NCBI GenBank assembly: GCA_003024985.2
Contig: PXIH01S0024232.1
From: Euperipatoides rowelli
Taxonomy: Eukaryota; Onychophora; Udeonychophora; Euonychophora; Peripatopsidae
DNA: 10,984 nt
Direction: 5' to 3' (one strand)
Shown in pieces: positions 1 through 8,223 of this stretch. The stretch's first letter is position 1. The number at the start of each line of letters is the position of its first letter. Made by a program: the position numbers and the translations under genes. The notes beneath the pieces were generated by a model, which was given only the letters and a program-made list of their open reading frames with translations, ran no database searches and was not told the origin of the DNA.

Positions 1-60
1 GGGGGGGGGGTACTGGGCCCGTATTTAAAAAATGTAACAAATCAATTAAAAATAATGCAA

Positions 61-915
61 TCCCTTCCTTATCATTATTAGATCAAGTACGATTCAACCA
101 ATTTTCATGTTTGATCCAATTAGTTTTACTAGAATTGGGGTACAAGGTTTGGAAGAGGGTAAAGAGTATTTAGACCTAACATCCCTATAACAATATTAAA
201 TTTTTTTCATTAATTCCTTATAACATTTTTTGGAGAACCAGAGACGGTGGAGGGTTGTTCTCTCCCCCACACACAAACATTGTATCCAATTCTGGGAAAA
301 GTAAAGTTGATCAAATATGGAAATTAGTTGAACATACTTCATCTAATGATAATAAGATTGCACATGTCTATACTTAATTAAGTGAAAAGTGCCATTTACC
401 TTACCCCCCCCCCCCCAACTATAATGCAACTGTATGGCCTACTGGGGAAACTGAAGTTGATCAAATGTAGTAATTGGTTTATCCTGCTTGATCTAATGAC
501 AAGAAAAGAACTACATTAATTTTCAGTAGATTTGGACCATTTTTAACAAAGTACCCTGTTACACGCTTTCGCTTCAAACTTTGTAACCGAATCCTGAGCA
601 AACTAAAGACACAAACATGGGAATTTGTTTATCATACTTGATGTAATTCGTTTGAGCCATTTTTTTAAAAAAGTTCTTTGGGAAGTCTTCTACACGAATC
701 CCTTTAGAGGATTGATCAAACGTCGATACTAGTTGATTAAACCTGATCAATGATATATTGACTTAACATGGAAAACACAGAATATTATTGTATGGGAAGG
801 GGGGGGGGGGGAGTGATACCCTGTTAGTATTCCCTACCAAATTTTGTACCCCAATTTTGGTAAAACTAAATTGATCAAACATGGAATTTCATTGATCAAA
901 TCTGATATAATAACG
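61..915. repeat. Diverged ~150-base tandem repeat array with homopolymer runs
   Basis: A recurring block reads roughly: a pyrimidine/ACAC stretch, then AACTTTGTACCCCAATTCTGG, then AAACTAAAGTTGATCAAACATGG, then AATTGGTTGATCATACTTGATCTAATGA. The TTGATCAAA-type anchor falls at 307, 457, 607 (degenerate, ACACAAACATGG), 712 and 871 on the plus strand. The spacings are 150, 150, 105 and 159 bases. One further copy, in reverse orientation, occupies about 61-165. Between anchors a CCATTT sequence recurs. A run of 13 C lies at 404-416, a run of 13 G at 799-811, and the window itself opens with at least 10 G. No reading frame is visible. I infer an old tandem or satellite-like family, or fragments of one larger interspersed repeat. 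Confidence 0.7.
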
Positions 916-1680
916 ATGATCAAATTATTGTGTGCAAAAAAAACAATATTAAGTTTTTGTTCTGGGGAGATTATGATGTCTAGTTGAAACATTAGAAAAA
1001 TGCCAATAAAATAGCTAAATAAATTATTGCTACAATGTTGGATAAAAAGCCTTTATCTTTAATAATGAATTGTGAAAGTAGGAGAAAAAAATTGGCTGAT
1101 GTTGCTGGAAGTTTATGAGCAAAATTCAGCAGATTCAGTTTATCTGTTATAAATTAAATTTTGTGAATATTGTTATAGCCTACTCTGGGAGTTAATATAG
1201 CTAGCTATACATACTGTATATTGTAAAATTTAATCATTCTCTTGATGTTTATGTGAATTAGGAGAGCCAATATCATAATCAATATTGATAACAATTTAAA
1301 TACACTACCGGTACTTGTGCATTTTCAGTGTTGGGACTCAGTAGCAGTAAGTGAGCATACATTACCTAAGTTGGTTTCGAGACTGATTATTAAGTTAAAC
1401 TAATTAGGTATTTCTGATATGAACTTTAATGAGACGGCTTTAATAATGACTAAATAACTGCCAGACTGTATTCAGAAATTTACTAGGTCACTAAGTTCCA
1501 TTATAAAGTGTAAATTAAAAAAAAAATATAATTTATTAGACTTTCCACTCACTACCTACACTGTATCTCAACGATCTTTTCTTCTTCTCACTTCCTGATT
1601 CTCTCCTCATCACAACATATATAATTTTCAATTAGCATGCATACAGTATATAACAAATTTTTTACAACATAATACACCAG
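916..1680. other. AT-rich non-coding DNA, no feature recognised
   Basis: I see no coding potential, splice-bounded exon or structured RNA here. The stretch contains poly-A and poly-T tracts, a pyrimidine-rich patch near 1545-1615, and two copies of the window-wide TACTGTA/TACAGTA motif (1212 and 1642). Confidence 0.5.
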
Positions 1681-1682
1681 GC

Positions 1683-1745
1683 CTCGATTTGAGTTGTAGT
1701 TTGGTTCCTAAAATATTAAACTCAATCTAAACAACTCAAATCGAG
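1683..1745. repeat. Perfect 15-bp inverted repeat (hairpin)
   Basis: CTCGATTTGAGTTGT at 1683-1697 is the exact reverse complement of ACAACTCAAATCGAG at 1731-1745, separated by 33 bases. Within the loop, AGTTT directly after the left arm can also pair with AAACT, leaving a bulge. The arms match the terminal inverted repeats of the larger candidate element, so this is more likely a transposon end than a microRNA precursor. Confidence 0.7.
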
Positions 1746-2028
1746 TATTAAATTTCCATTGGAATACATTAAAATGTAAGATATTGTAGGTTCCTGAACT
1801 AGGCCTACATACAGTCACTTTTTTTTTCAGTAATTATACAACAACAAAAAAAAAATTATTTTTCAGACAGTTTTATGGCTGTAAAAAATATATAAACAAA
1901 CATTCTACTGTTCTATTTTTAATAATCTTTAAGAAAATGTTAAAGTTATTTTAAATTAAGTGACATTCAAAATTACAGCACTAAGAATTTTTTTTTTTTG
2001 CTAAATTTATTTAATCTACTAGCAAATA

Positions 2029-2465
2029 GGCCAGTTACAAGGGCATCAAACATTTTCTAAAAATAGTTCCTAGATGGCACTGTTACTGGCTTTGCAACAC
2101 GGCTTTGAATAAGCCCGTTACATGGGCATCAAACATTTTAAGCCCATTAGACGGGCATCACAAACTCATTCTCTCTAGTGTCCTAGTATGCAAGATTTTG
2201 GAGATGGGCTCAATCAGCCCACATTCATGCGCACACGCACAGACTGCCCTATGCCCATTTCAGGGGCACCAATCAACTCATGATTCTTGAGCATTTTATT
2301 CTAACCCATGAAACTGTGGCATCACATTTTTAAGCCAGTACATGGGCATCACTCACTCACTCTCTCACATAGGAATTATGATTCTCAATCCTTAGTTCCC
2401 GGGCCGATAAGCCTGTTACATTAAAGTTTCTAAAAATAGTTCATAGATGGCGCTGTTACCAGCTT
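2029..2465. repeat. Hairpin-forming ~30-base repeat block flanked by 39-base direct repeats
   Basis: Variants of AAGCCCGTTACATGGGCATCA followed by AACATTTT occur at about 2029, 2111, 2140, 2303, 2332 and 2409. Many contain a self-complementary GCCC...GGGC pair: 2113-2116 with 2124-2127, and 2142-2145 with 2153-2156. Two further inverted pairs lie between them: TGGGCT/AGCCCA at 2205-2221 and TGCCC/GGGCA at 2245-2268. The block is bracketed by two 39-base direct repeats at 2054-2092 and 2427-2465 that agree at 35 positions and contain TAGATGGCACTGTTAC or TAGATGGCGCTGTTAC. An open frame at 2105-2290 runs through it but looks fortuitous, because it follows the repeats rather than any protein pattern. 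Confidence 0.65.
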
Positions 2466-2843
2466 CGGAAAATTTTCGGCTTCGGAAGACAATCTATTCT
2501 AATTGGTATATTAGGATTACAAACAAGTCAATAGTGAAAAAAAAATGACTCAAAATAAAAAAAATATGGTAGTATTTGTTTACCGACGATTCATGAAGAA
2601 ACAACTCAAATAGAGGCTCTAGTATATAATGTTTTACTATGAGGAAGTTTTGGTCGTGTAAAATTTTTAACTTTTTTTTTATATTATTATTAGCAATGTA
2701 GTGTAAAATAGCCCTAGCTTTTAATACAAATTAATTACTGGTACCAAATGTTTTTTTATACTTTTTATTTTCAGGGTTGAGAAAGAAAGATTTGTACGAC
2801 ACAATTATGAGTTATGACTTACGACACATCAAATTTATAAGAA

Positions 2844-2849
2844 ACTTAC
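2844..2849 (-). other. 5' splice donor of the nicotinamidase exon
   Basis: On the minus strand the exon ends AAG and is followed directly by GTAAGT, a perfect match to the metazoan U2-type donor consensus. Homology to nicotinamidases stops exactly here; the open frame continues only four codons into the intron before a stop. Confidence 0.85.
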
Positions 2850-3089
2850 CTTACTAGAATCATGGAGTTTCCTTAATTTGACATTATCAATAAAGGAACA
2901 ATGATTTTCAGGATGCCAGTCGAGTGAATACATGACAGCATCAAAGCGAACATTATCTAGTAGCTGGTTAATGACAGGCACTACATCTGCACCGTCCTGC
3001 TTAGCAGGACAGTGTTTAATAGCTAATGTTCCAGAAATAAAATCATTCTGCACATCAACAATTAATAAGGCACTAACTGGATTAAGAAT
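2850..3089 (-). CDS. Nicotinamidase (isochorismatase-family amidohydrolase), internal exon
   Basis: This exon encodes 80 residues of a nicotinamidase, the enzyme that deaminates nicotinamide to nicotinic acid and ammonia in the Preiss-Handler route of NAD salvage. Visible motifs are ALLIVDVQNDFISG, whose Asp (residue 12) corresponds to the catalytic aspartate, and SLDWHPENHCSF, whose Asp57 and His59 correspond to metal ligands. The remaining catalytic residues (a later metal-binding His, the active Lys and the nucleophilic Cys) must lie on downstream exons, which I did not find here. The exon is 240 bases, phase 0 at both ends, with no internal stop. Its frame continues upstream of the GTG at 3053 to the acceptor, so no start codon is expected in this exon. 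Family members are usually a few hundred residues long, so only a fraction is present. Invertebrate homologues include Drosophila Naam and nematode PNC-1. I infer a live gene from the intact frame and splice sites. Confidence 0.88.
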
Positions 3090-3113
3090 CTGTTAATTAA
3101 AAAAAAAAACATA
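3090..3113 (-). other. 3' splice acceptor and polypyrimidine tract
   Basis: On the minus strand a T-rich run leads into TTAATTAACAG, immediately before the first exon codon ATT. The AG is at 3090-3091. This is a good acceptor and sets the exon boundary where nicotinamidase similarity begins. Confidence 0.8.
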
Positions 3114-4337
3114 CCGTAATTTAATAGATTTAGATTTTATTCAATTTCAATTATCTCTGATAGACAATCAAAGAATACAAAAAAATAAAATATACCGTAT
3201 TCTCAAATATGCATAATAAAAATATAACACTAGCTATAAAAGATATCCACATGATACAAAAAAATAAAATACAAGTCAGTACTGTAATGAAAAAACACAT
3301 ATTTACTAATTAAAAACCCACAAAATCCTTAATTTCATAAAAAGGATTATATTTTTTTAAAAAAATTGAAACCCTTTAAACACAATCATAGGCCTATCAG
3401 ATAGACAATCATTATTAATGAATCTTTAGGGATCATTAATATTTCTTTTTTTTTGGTAATAATTATTTTTTAATAAATGTTTAATGCAAAAAAATAAAAA
3501 AAAAACATTCTAAATGTAAGTGTGCATTGCGTCATTATAGCATACATTTATAGAAAACATATAAATTTGTAATACTGTATATACTAGATTACTAGCCCAA
3601 TATTACAAAAATAAATAAATTGTAATATGCACTTCCTTTTACAATCTAAAAGCTTTTAATCAGCTTCAAACCTATTCCCTTTATCCTCTCACCCATAATT
3701 GGTTTTAAATTTGTAACAAACAAGCAAAAATTCAGGTTTAGGCTTGGAGTTTTATTTGTAATAAGGTGATGGCTATTGAAGACTTGATTTTTTTTAATTA
3801 AAAGATATCCAGGAAAGATCTTTTGTGGGTTACACGACTCTATGAGAAACTAAAAAAAAAAGTCCCAGAATGTAAGTTGGGCCGACATCTTGGTTTTATT
3901 TTATGTACTGAAAATTACCCCCCTGTAAATAATGTTAGATTTTAATTTTCTTTAGCCCCCTCTGCCATCATGCACTCCAGATCATTCCCTTGAACAGGAT
4001 AAATCAAAATACCAATAAATAAGGGCCATTTATTTAGTCATGCTTTCATTATCTCTGGGGAAATGGCCATGATTCATCACGCTGGCCAGATAGATTGGTA
4101 AATTCCACAGTTGGGCTATAAACTGAGAACCTAGCCTTTGGTGATTCAACTTCTAACCTTGCAAGGCAGGACCAACATGATTGTTATTGGTTTAACTCTG
4201 ACTGCTTGTTCTATATATTCACAGCAACACATAAACTGTGGACGCCACCCTCTAACAGCCAATTCTGACAAACAGATTGCAAAATGAATAGGTTTTAGGA
4301 GTGAATTTAGCATCTAGGACCACCTACAAGTAGTCTG
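3114..4337. other. Probable intron or flanking DNA, no gene recognised
   Basis: On the nicotinamidase sense (minus) strand this lies just upstream of the exon, so at least its left part should be intron. It is rich in A and T runs. A more complex and less AT-rich stretch at about 3950-4300 has no long frame and no motif I recognise. I looked on the minus strand for an EF-hand loop or other N-terminal nicotinamidase exon and did not find one. Confidence 0.5.
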
Positions 4338-4958
4338 TTCAAGAAATATGTGCAACTTAAAGTGATTGAAGTAAATGTTTGTGAAGAAACCAACAACGCT
4401 GTTTATTTGGGTCAATTGATATTTACAAGTAAAAATCAGATATGGGAAATCAAACAAAGAATAAAAATGAATTGAAATGTCTTTGGAAAATTAAACATTT
4501 AAAAATAAAAGTTCACTTTATGTCTCAAAAGGAATCTTTTTGATCAGTGTGTACTACCAGTGATAAATAAGGTGCTGAAACATGAAAACTCAATGCAAAG
4601 ATGGTAAACAACAAACTTCTCAAGGAATTATGGAGAGGTGAAGGGTAAGAGTAACAAGGAGAGATAGAAAAAGGACTAAATGGACTAGCAAAGGTTTGGG
4701 ATATTAATGAAAGAGTAAATAATGTTAAATGTAAATGGGCCCCGACATATAGCAAGAAAGAAAGATAACAAATGATGGACTACAGAAATACTCAAATGAA
4801 TTCCAAGGACCAAAAAAAAATGATTCTAAAGAAGAACGAATGTCAGATGGAAGAATGAAATAAATAAGATTACTGGATCTAGTTAGAAAAAGATTACTAA
4901 AAATAGAAATTCATGGAGAAATCTTGGGGAGGCCTTTATCCAGCAGTTTATAGACTGT
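4338..4958 (+). pseudogene. Decayed 3' part of an RTE-like non-LTR reverse transcriptase
   Basis: Conceptual reading across stops and shifts gives a recognisable series of motifs. VYLGQLI is followed by EIKQRIKM and FGKL near 4395-4480, then LKRNLFDQCVLPVI at 4524-4568, all in one frame with three stops. GAET-stop-KLN follows a frame change at 4571, then MER and RDRK near 4630-4670. NVKCKWA (about 4721-4741) leads into RHIARKKDNK, EILK-stop-IPRTKKK and TNVRWKNEINKITGSS. The end is RNSWRNLGEAFIQQ at about 4905-4946. This order (YLGQ, FDQCVLP, GAETW, KWAGHIARR, RW..EI, W..LGEAF.QQ) is the conserved post-catalytic region of endonuclease-reverse transcriptases of the RTE type. The catalytic fingers and palm lie upstream and are missing or unrecognisable. 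At least ten stops and several indels show it is long dead. The exact clade is an inference. Confidence 0.8.
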
Positions 4959-4966
4959 AGATGATA

Positions 4967-4980
4967 ACAGTATATACTGT
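4967..4980. repeat. 14-bp perfect palindrome ACAGTATATACTGT
   Basis: The sequence equals its own reverse complement. It sits directly after the end of the RTE-like remnant and carries the TACTGTA motif that recurs across the window. Confidence 0.6.
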
Positions 4981-5156
4981 ATAGATAATATAGACAATTG
5001 ATTTTATTATTTAACTCTTCTGTTGGTTGGTGCATTCAAGGAACAGCTGGTTTTTGTTTATATATTGTAACAAGGCCTTTTTTATTTTTAATAATAAAAT
5101 TCCATGCTAGCATAATCTGATCAAGTATAAGACAGTAAATAATGCATAAAAATTCC

Positions 5157-5170
5157 TTGCATATGCAAAT
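5157..5170. promoter_or_regulatory. Palindrome containing a POU octamer-like site
   Basis: TTGCATATGCAA at 5157-5168 is a perfect 12-bp palindrome, and ATGCAAAT at 5163-5170 matches the octamer bound by POU-domain factors. In AT-rich DNA such a match can easily arise by chance, and no promoter is visible nearby. Confidence 0.15.
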
Positions 5171-6268
5171 TAATGGCAATTTACCCATTTTTATTAACAT
5201 TATTTTGCATGTGTTTGCATTCTATCATATTTAAGAATACCACACATATGCTTTGATTGTCATATTTTTGCTGGGGGTGGCTTTTGCCATTTCTGACAAA
5301 TATTTATCTCCTTTTACATATATTTTATGTGGTCAAACTAGTAGAATCCAAGTGCAGCATCTCTCATATTTTAACAAGGTTCATATTATTTCCATTTATA
5401 GTTAGAAAGTTGATAAACTAATGATCTTGGAATAAATTAATTCCACTTTCAATTCTTATTTAATGTGGTGAGTCCCCAGACTCTGGAAGGAGTATCCAGC
5501 GAGAGCCAGCAGCAGCTGAGTTTGCTCCACAGCTTGGAGATTCCTGATACTGTATATATAGGCCTACTGTATATATATCTGCATTCACAAACACTCATAC
5601 ATTGTAGGTGTAATTTGTTTTCTAGCTTCGTTAAAATTTTTTTAAGTACTCAGTAACACAGAAAACTTTATTATTATTTTATTAAGATTGATAGTCCTGA
5701 CTTTCTAAATAATCTACAGATCATTTAAATAGAATAGATTTAAGGAGGTCTGCATGACATTTTACAATTCTAAATAACTGCCAAGCAAATGTTTGTTGGA
5801 CATTTTTCATTTAGTCTCACAGAAAACTTGACATTTCAAATGAATAAACTCAATTTTGCATGCTATATAATGCTTTCACTCAGATGTCAATAATATTACA
5901 AAAAAAAAATTAAAATTAAAAGAATGTCAGAACTTCAAATGACATTTACCTGCCTCATTTTCTCAACTACATATTCGAATAAAATAAAAAAAAAACTACA
6001 ATTAAATTAAAAATCTCCAGTTTGCAGTCTAATGTGCTGTAGGCCTACTTCACATAATAAGACCACCAAGGGTTTTTCCTGATTTCTTTTGTAAAGAAAT
6101 TGGTTAATGAATTAAAAAAAAAAAAAAAAGTATTTATCACTTTGCTTGAATGTACTGTATATTCTTTTATGTACAGTATATTTCTTTTTGTAGTATTTAA
6201 AATATACCTTGTCTATTTAATTCCATACCAAAGCTGTTATTGGTCTTTTGACTGTAGCCTTTGTTTGT

Positions 6269-6286
6269 AATAAAATAAAATAAAAA
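6269..6286 (+). repeat. Short AATAA-type tandem tail
   Basis: After TTTGTTTG the sequence runs into about three and a half copies of AATAA ending in a short A run. Such tails mark the 3' ends of some LINE or SINE copies and can also be plain microsatellites. I recognised no coding remnant immediately upstream, so the parent element is not identified. Confidence 0.35.
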
Positions 6287-7047
6287 TCACTACCATTGTT
6301 CCAATTACGCTTATAATTGTTTGAAATATTATGTTTTACTTCATACATTTCCCTAAATTCATTCTTTAAATTGGAACAAAGTGAAAGTTAAAAGAACCCA
6401 AAAAGGAACAGATAGATAAAGAACCAACAGATGAATTAAAAAAATAAATTGATAGTTTCATGGCTGAAAAAACAATACATCAATTAGCTGACGAGTCTTA
6501 TTAAAATGATAGATTGAACATAAAACTATATAGGCTATCCCCAACCATGTAGGTTATTATGGCAAGAATATTTTTGGCTAACCTTCTTCATCGGTCTACT
6601 CATAAAGATTTTTCTCCGAGGCAGGGAATTTATTTTAAGAAAAAAAGAACAAGTTATTAACCAAAACAGGAGAACAACTTTTATTTTTGCATCGTAATAT
6701 TCAAAAATTTCCAAAAATCCTCAACTAACAATCTATAACACCGATTACTTAACAACATAAAGTTTGATGAAAAATATATCATTTTTATATTAATTAGAAC
6801 AAAAATTATTAAGCTAAATAGTTTCATCTATTAATTTTCAAGTTTAAATTTTGTTATAATTTTTATCATAAAATAAATTGTATTCAATTAGAAATGTTTA
6901 GTTTTTGTAAAATAATTTTTATTGAAAAATTCAAATGTTATATCAATGTCATAAATAAAATGAAACAACATAATGTTTGCCAGACAATAAATAAATATCA
7001 CTGTTTAAGCCATCTGATGTCTTTTGGTAGAGATGAACTGGTGAAAA

Positions 7048-7073
7048 ATTCCGGCTAAGGCTCTAGCCGGAAT
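7048..7073 (-). ncRNA. 10-bp perfect stem-loop in LINE 3' UTR
   Basis: ATTCCGGCTA at 7048-7057 is the exact reverse complement of TAGCCGGAAT at 7064-7073, with a 6-base loop. It is GC-rich in an otherwise AT-rich tail. Stem-loops at LINE 3' ends are known in some families (for example eel UnaL2) to be bound by the element's reverse transcriptase. That role here is an inference. Confidence 0.6.
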
Positions 7074-7081
7074 CAGACTGG

Positions 7082-7098
7082 CTGGAACAGAATTCCAG
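7082..7098 (-). ncRNA. Second short stem-loop in LINE 3' UTR
   Basis: CTGGAA at 7082-7087 pairs with TTCCAG at 7093-7098 around a 5-base loop, only 8 bases from the larger stem-loop. An alternative ACTGG/CCAGT pairing (7077-7081 with 7095-7099) also exists. Confidence 0.45.
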
Positions 7099-7450
7099 TA
7101 CACCCTTAATCTTTACGATATTACCATATATATAAATAATTCAAGGACAAAATATAAGATTATAAATATCTATAATGAAAATAGGCCTACCATAGAATGT
7201 TATAATTGGCTAAATTCCACCTTACGGTTCCGCCAAGATGGCCACCATATAATGTACATAGATAGCCTACAGTAGATAGATCCGAGATAAGCCAGAGCTT
7301 CACTCAACTAAGGTCAAGTGGTCCTCTAGGTCCTTTGTTGCATATTTGAATTAAAAATTAAAATAAGTTAAATAATAAAAAAAATGAGTAAAAGAAGAAA
7401 TAAAAATAAATAAAATAATAATTCATAACATACTCTCCGTAAGATAAGAA

Positions 7451-8216
7451 TCAATTGATTTCTTCCACCATTAGACGAAAATAGTTAAATAACTTGTTCT
7501 TGAATGAACCTATGCTTGTAGATAGTCTAATGATTCCAGGGATGGAGTTCCATATATAAGGTCCTACACAGGAGAAAGCCTTACTTCCCATATTTGTTTT
7601 AACAGAAGGTCCGAAAAGTTCATTTTCACTACTCATTCTAGAATTGTGGTTATGAATGGAGCTACTGTACAAGCTAATAAGTCAAATAAGATTTTAGGTC
7701 TTTTATAGGATACCAATTTTCCATATTAAAGATGAGATATTGATTAGCCTTAGATTTTGTAGAGAAATGAATCTGACATTTCCTGGACTGAGTGGCACTA
7801 CTAATGCCCCCACCATACCACATGAACCGTGCAGCTGTATTTTGTACAATCTGCAATTTATTAAGCATTTTTTTGGAACCGTCTCCCCAAATAATGTCCC
7901 CTTAGGTAAGTCTGCTATGTATTAAAATGAAGTAGATTATTTTTAGATGACCAGGGTCAAGAATAGACCTCAATTTTAAAAGTATTTTAGTTTGGTTTTT
8001 GAATTTCCTTACAATGCCATTTAAATGATCATCACAGTTGAGATTTCTATCTATTGTTATGACTAAATTTTTTACAGAGTCTTGGAAAGGTACCAAGACA
8101 TTGTTGAACAAGATATTTGTGTTAGTTAATGAGTATTTATTAATTTTTCTGCTGGATCCAATGAAGATAGCTTGAGGCGTTAATGGGCTAAGGTTTAACC
8201 CTTCCTTGTCAGCCAT
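7451..8216 (-). pseudogene. LINE C-terminal region (post-RT thumb and end motif)
   Basis: This piece starts after the palm with LNLSPLTPQAIFIGSS and continues through VPFQDSVKNLVITIDRNLNCDDH, a stretch typical of CR1 and Jockey-type elements. Then come HSRLT, an in-frame TAA where Tyr is normal, GDIIWGDGSKKMLNKLQ, and IVQNTAARF. The frame is unchanged across that stop (8216 to 7674). A shift near 7680 leads to the last part, MSSENELFGPSVKT and FSCVGPYIWNSIPGIIR, ending with a stop at 7451. This terminal motif is characteristic of the CR1/L2/Jockey group. Confidence 0.82.
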
Positions 8217-8223
8217 TTGTAGC

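Larger units (their letters stand above)
1681..2617. mobile_element. Candidate non-autonomous element bounded by inverted repeats
   Basis: The 17 bases at 1681-1697 (GCCTCGATTTGAGTTGT) recur in inverted orientation at 2601-2617 with one mismatch. The interval is about 940 bases, has no coding capacity and contains a repetitive hairpin-rich core at 2029-2465. This is the layout expected of a MITE or foldback-type DNA element. Against it, I could not recognise a convincing target-site duplication outside the repeats, and a third copy of the terminal sequence lies just inside the left end (1731-1745). The true boundaries are therefore uncertain, and no transposase family can be named. Confidence 0.35.
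4959..6899. other. AT-rich non-coding DNA, few small motifs
   Basis: No supported gene lies in this stretch. It holds several short palindromes, a GC-richer patch near 5465-5550, an A-rich tail near 6269-6286, and many poly-A or poly-T runs. An open frame at 5465-5656 (plus) covers the GC-richer patch, but its second half is translated TATATA and T-rich sequence and matches no family I know. Confidence 0.5.
6900..7450 (-). other. LINE 3' untranslated region (inferred extent)
   Basis: After the stop at 7451 the minus strand continues with T-rich sequence, a more complex segment at about 7180-7330, the two stem-loops at 7048-7098, and an AT-rich tail containing ATTTATTTATTG and AATAAA (6918-6923). 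A polyadenylation signal in sense orientation fits a retrotransposon 3' end. The precise end cannot be set from one copy, and part of this may be flanking DNA. Confidence 0.5.

Noticed and set aside
1683-1745. microRNA precursor
   Set aside because: The perfect stem is only 15 bp with a poorly paired 33-base interior, and its arms recur as the ends of a larger inverted-repeat structure, so a transposon end is the better explanation.
2105-2290. Open frame of 61 codons on the plus strand
   Set aside because: It runs through the hairpin repeat units, has no recognisable domain and lacks splice or conservation support. The repeats explain its composition.
2438-2458. CTCF-like site in TAGATGGCGCTG
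   Set aside because: It matches only part of the CTCF core and lies in a 39-base direct repeat that explains its presence twice.
1-2843. Downstream nicotinamidase exons on the minus strand
   Set aside because: I looked for a W-P-x-H-C type segment and for the active-site Cys region and found no open, splice-bounded match. They are probably outside the window.
4525-4755. Open frame of 76 codons on the minus strand, rich in Ser, Leu and Phe
   Set aside because: It is the antisense of the RTE-like remnant, whose plus-strand reading gives a clear motif series. The hydrophobic look comes from complementing purine-rich coding sequence.
5465-5656. Open frame of 63 codons on the plus strand
   Set aside because: The second half is translated TATATA and T-rich sequence and no family is recognisable. 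Only the GC-richer first part was kept, as an unexplained patch.
7740-7925. Plus-strand open frame across the LINE
   Set aside because: Antisense shadow of the LINE C-terminal region, where the minus strand matches known motifs.
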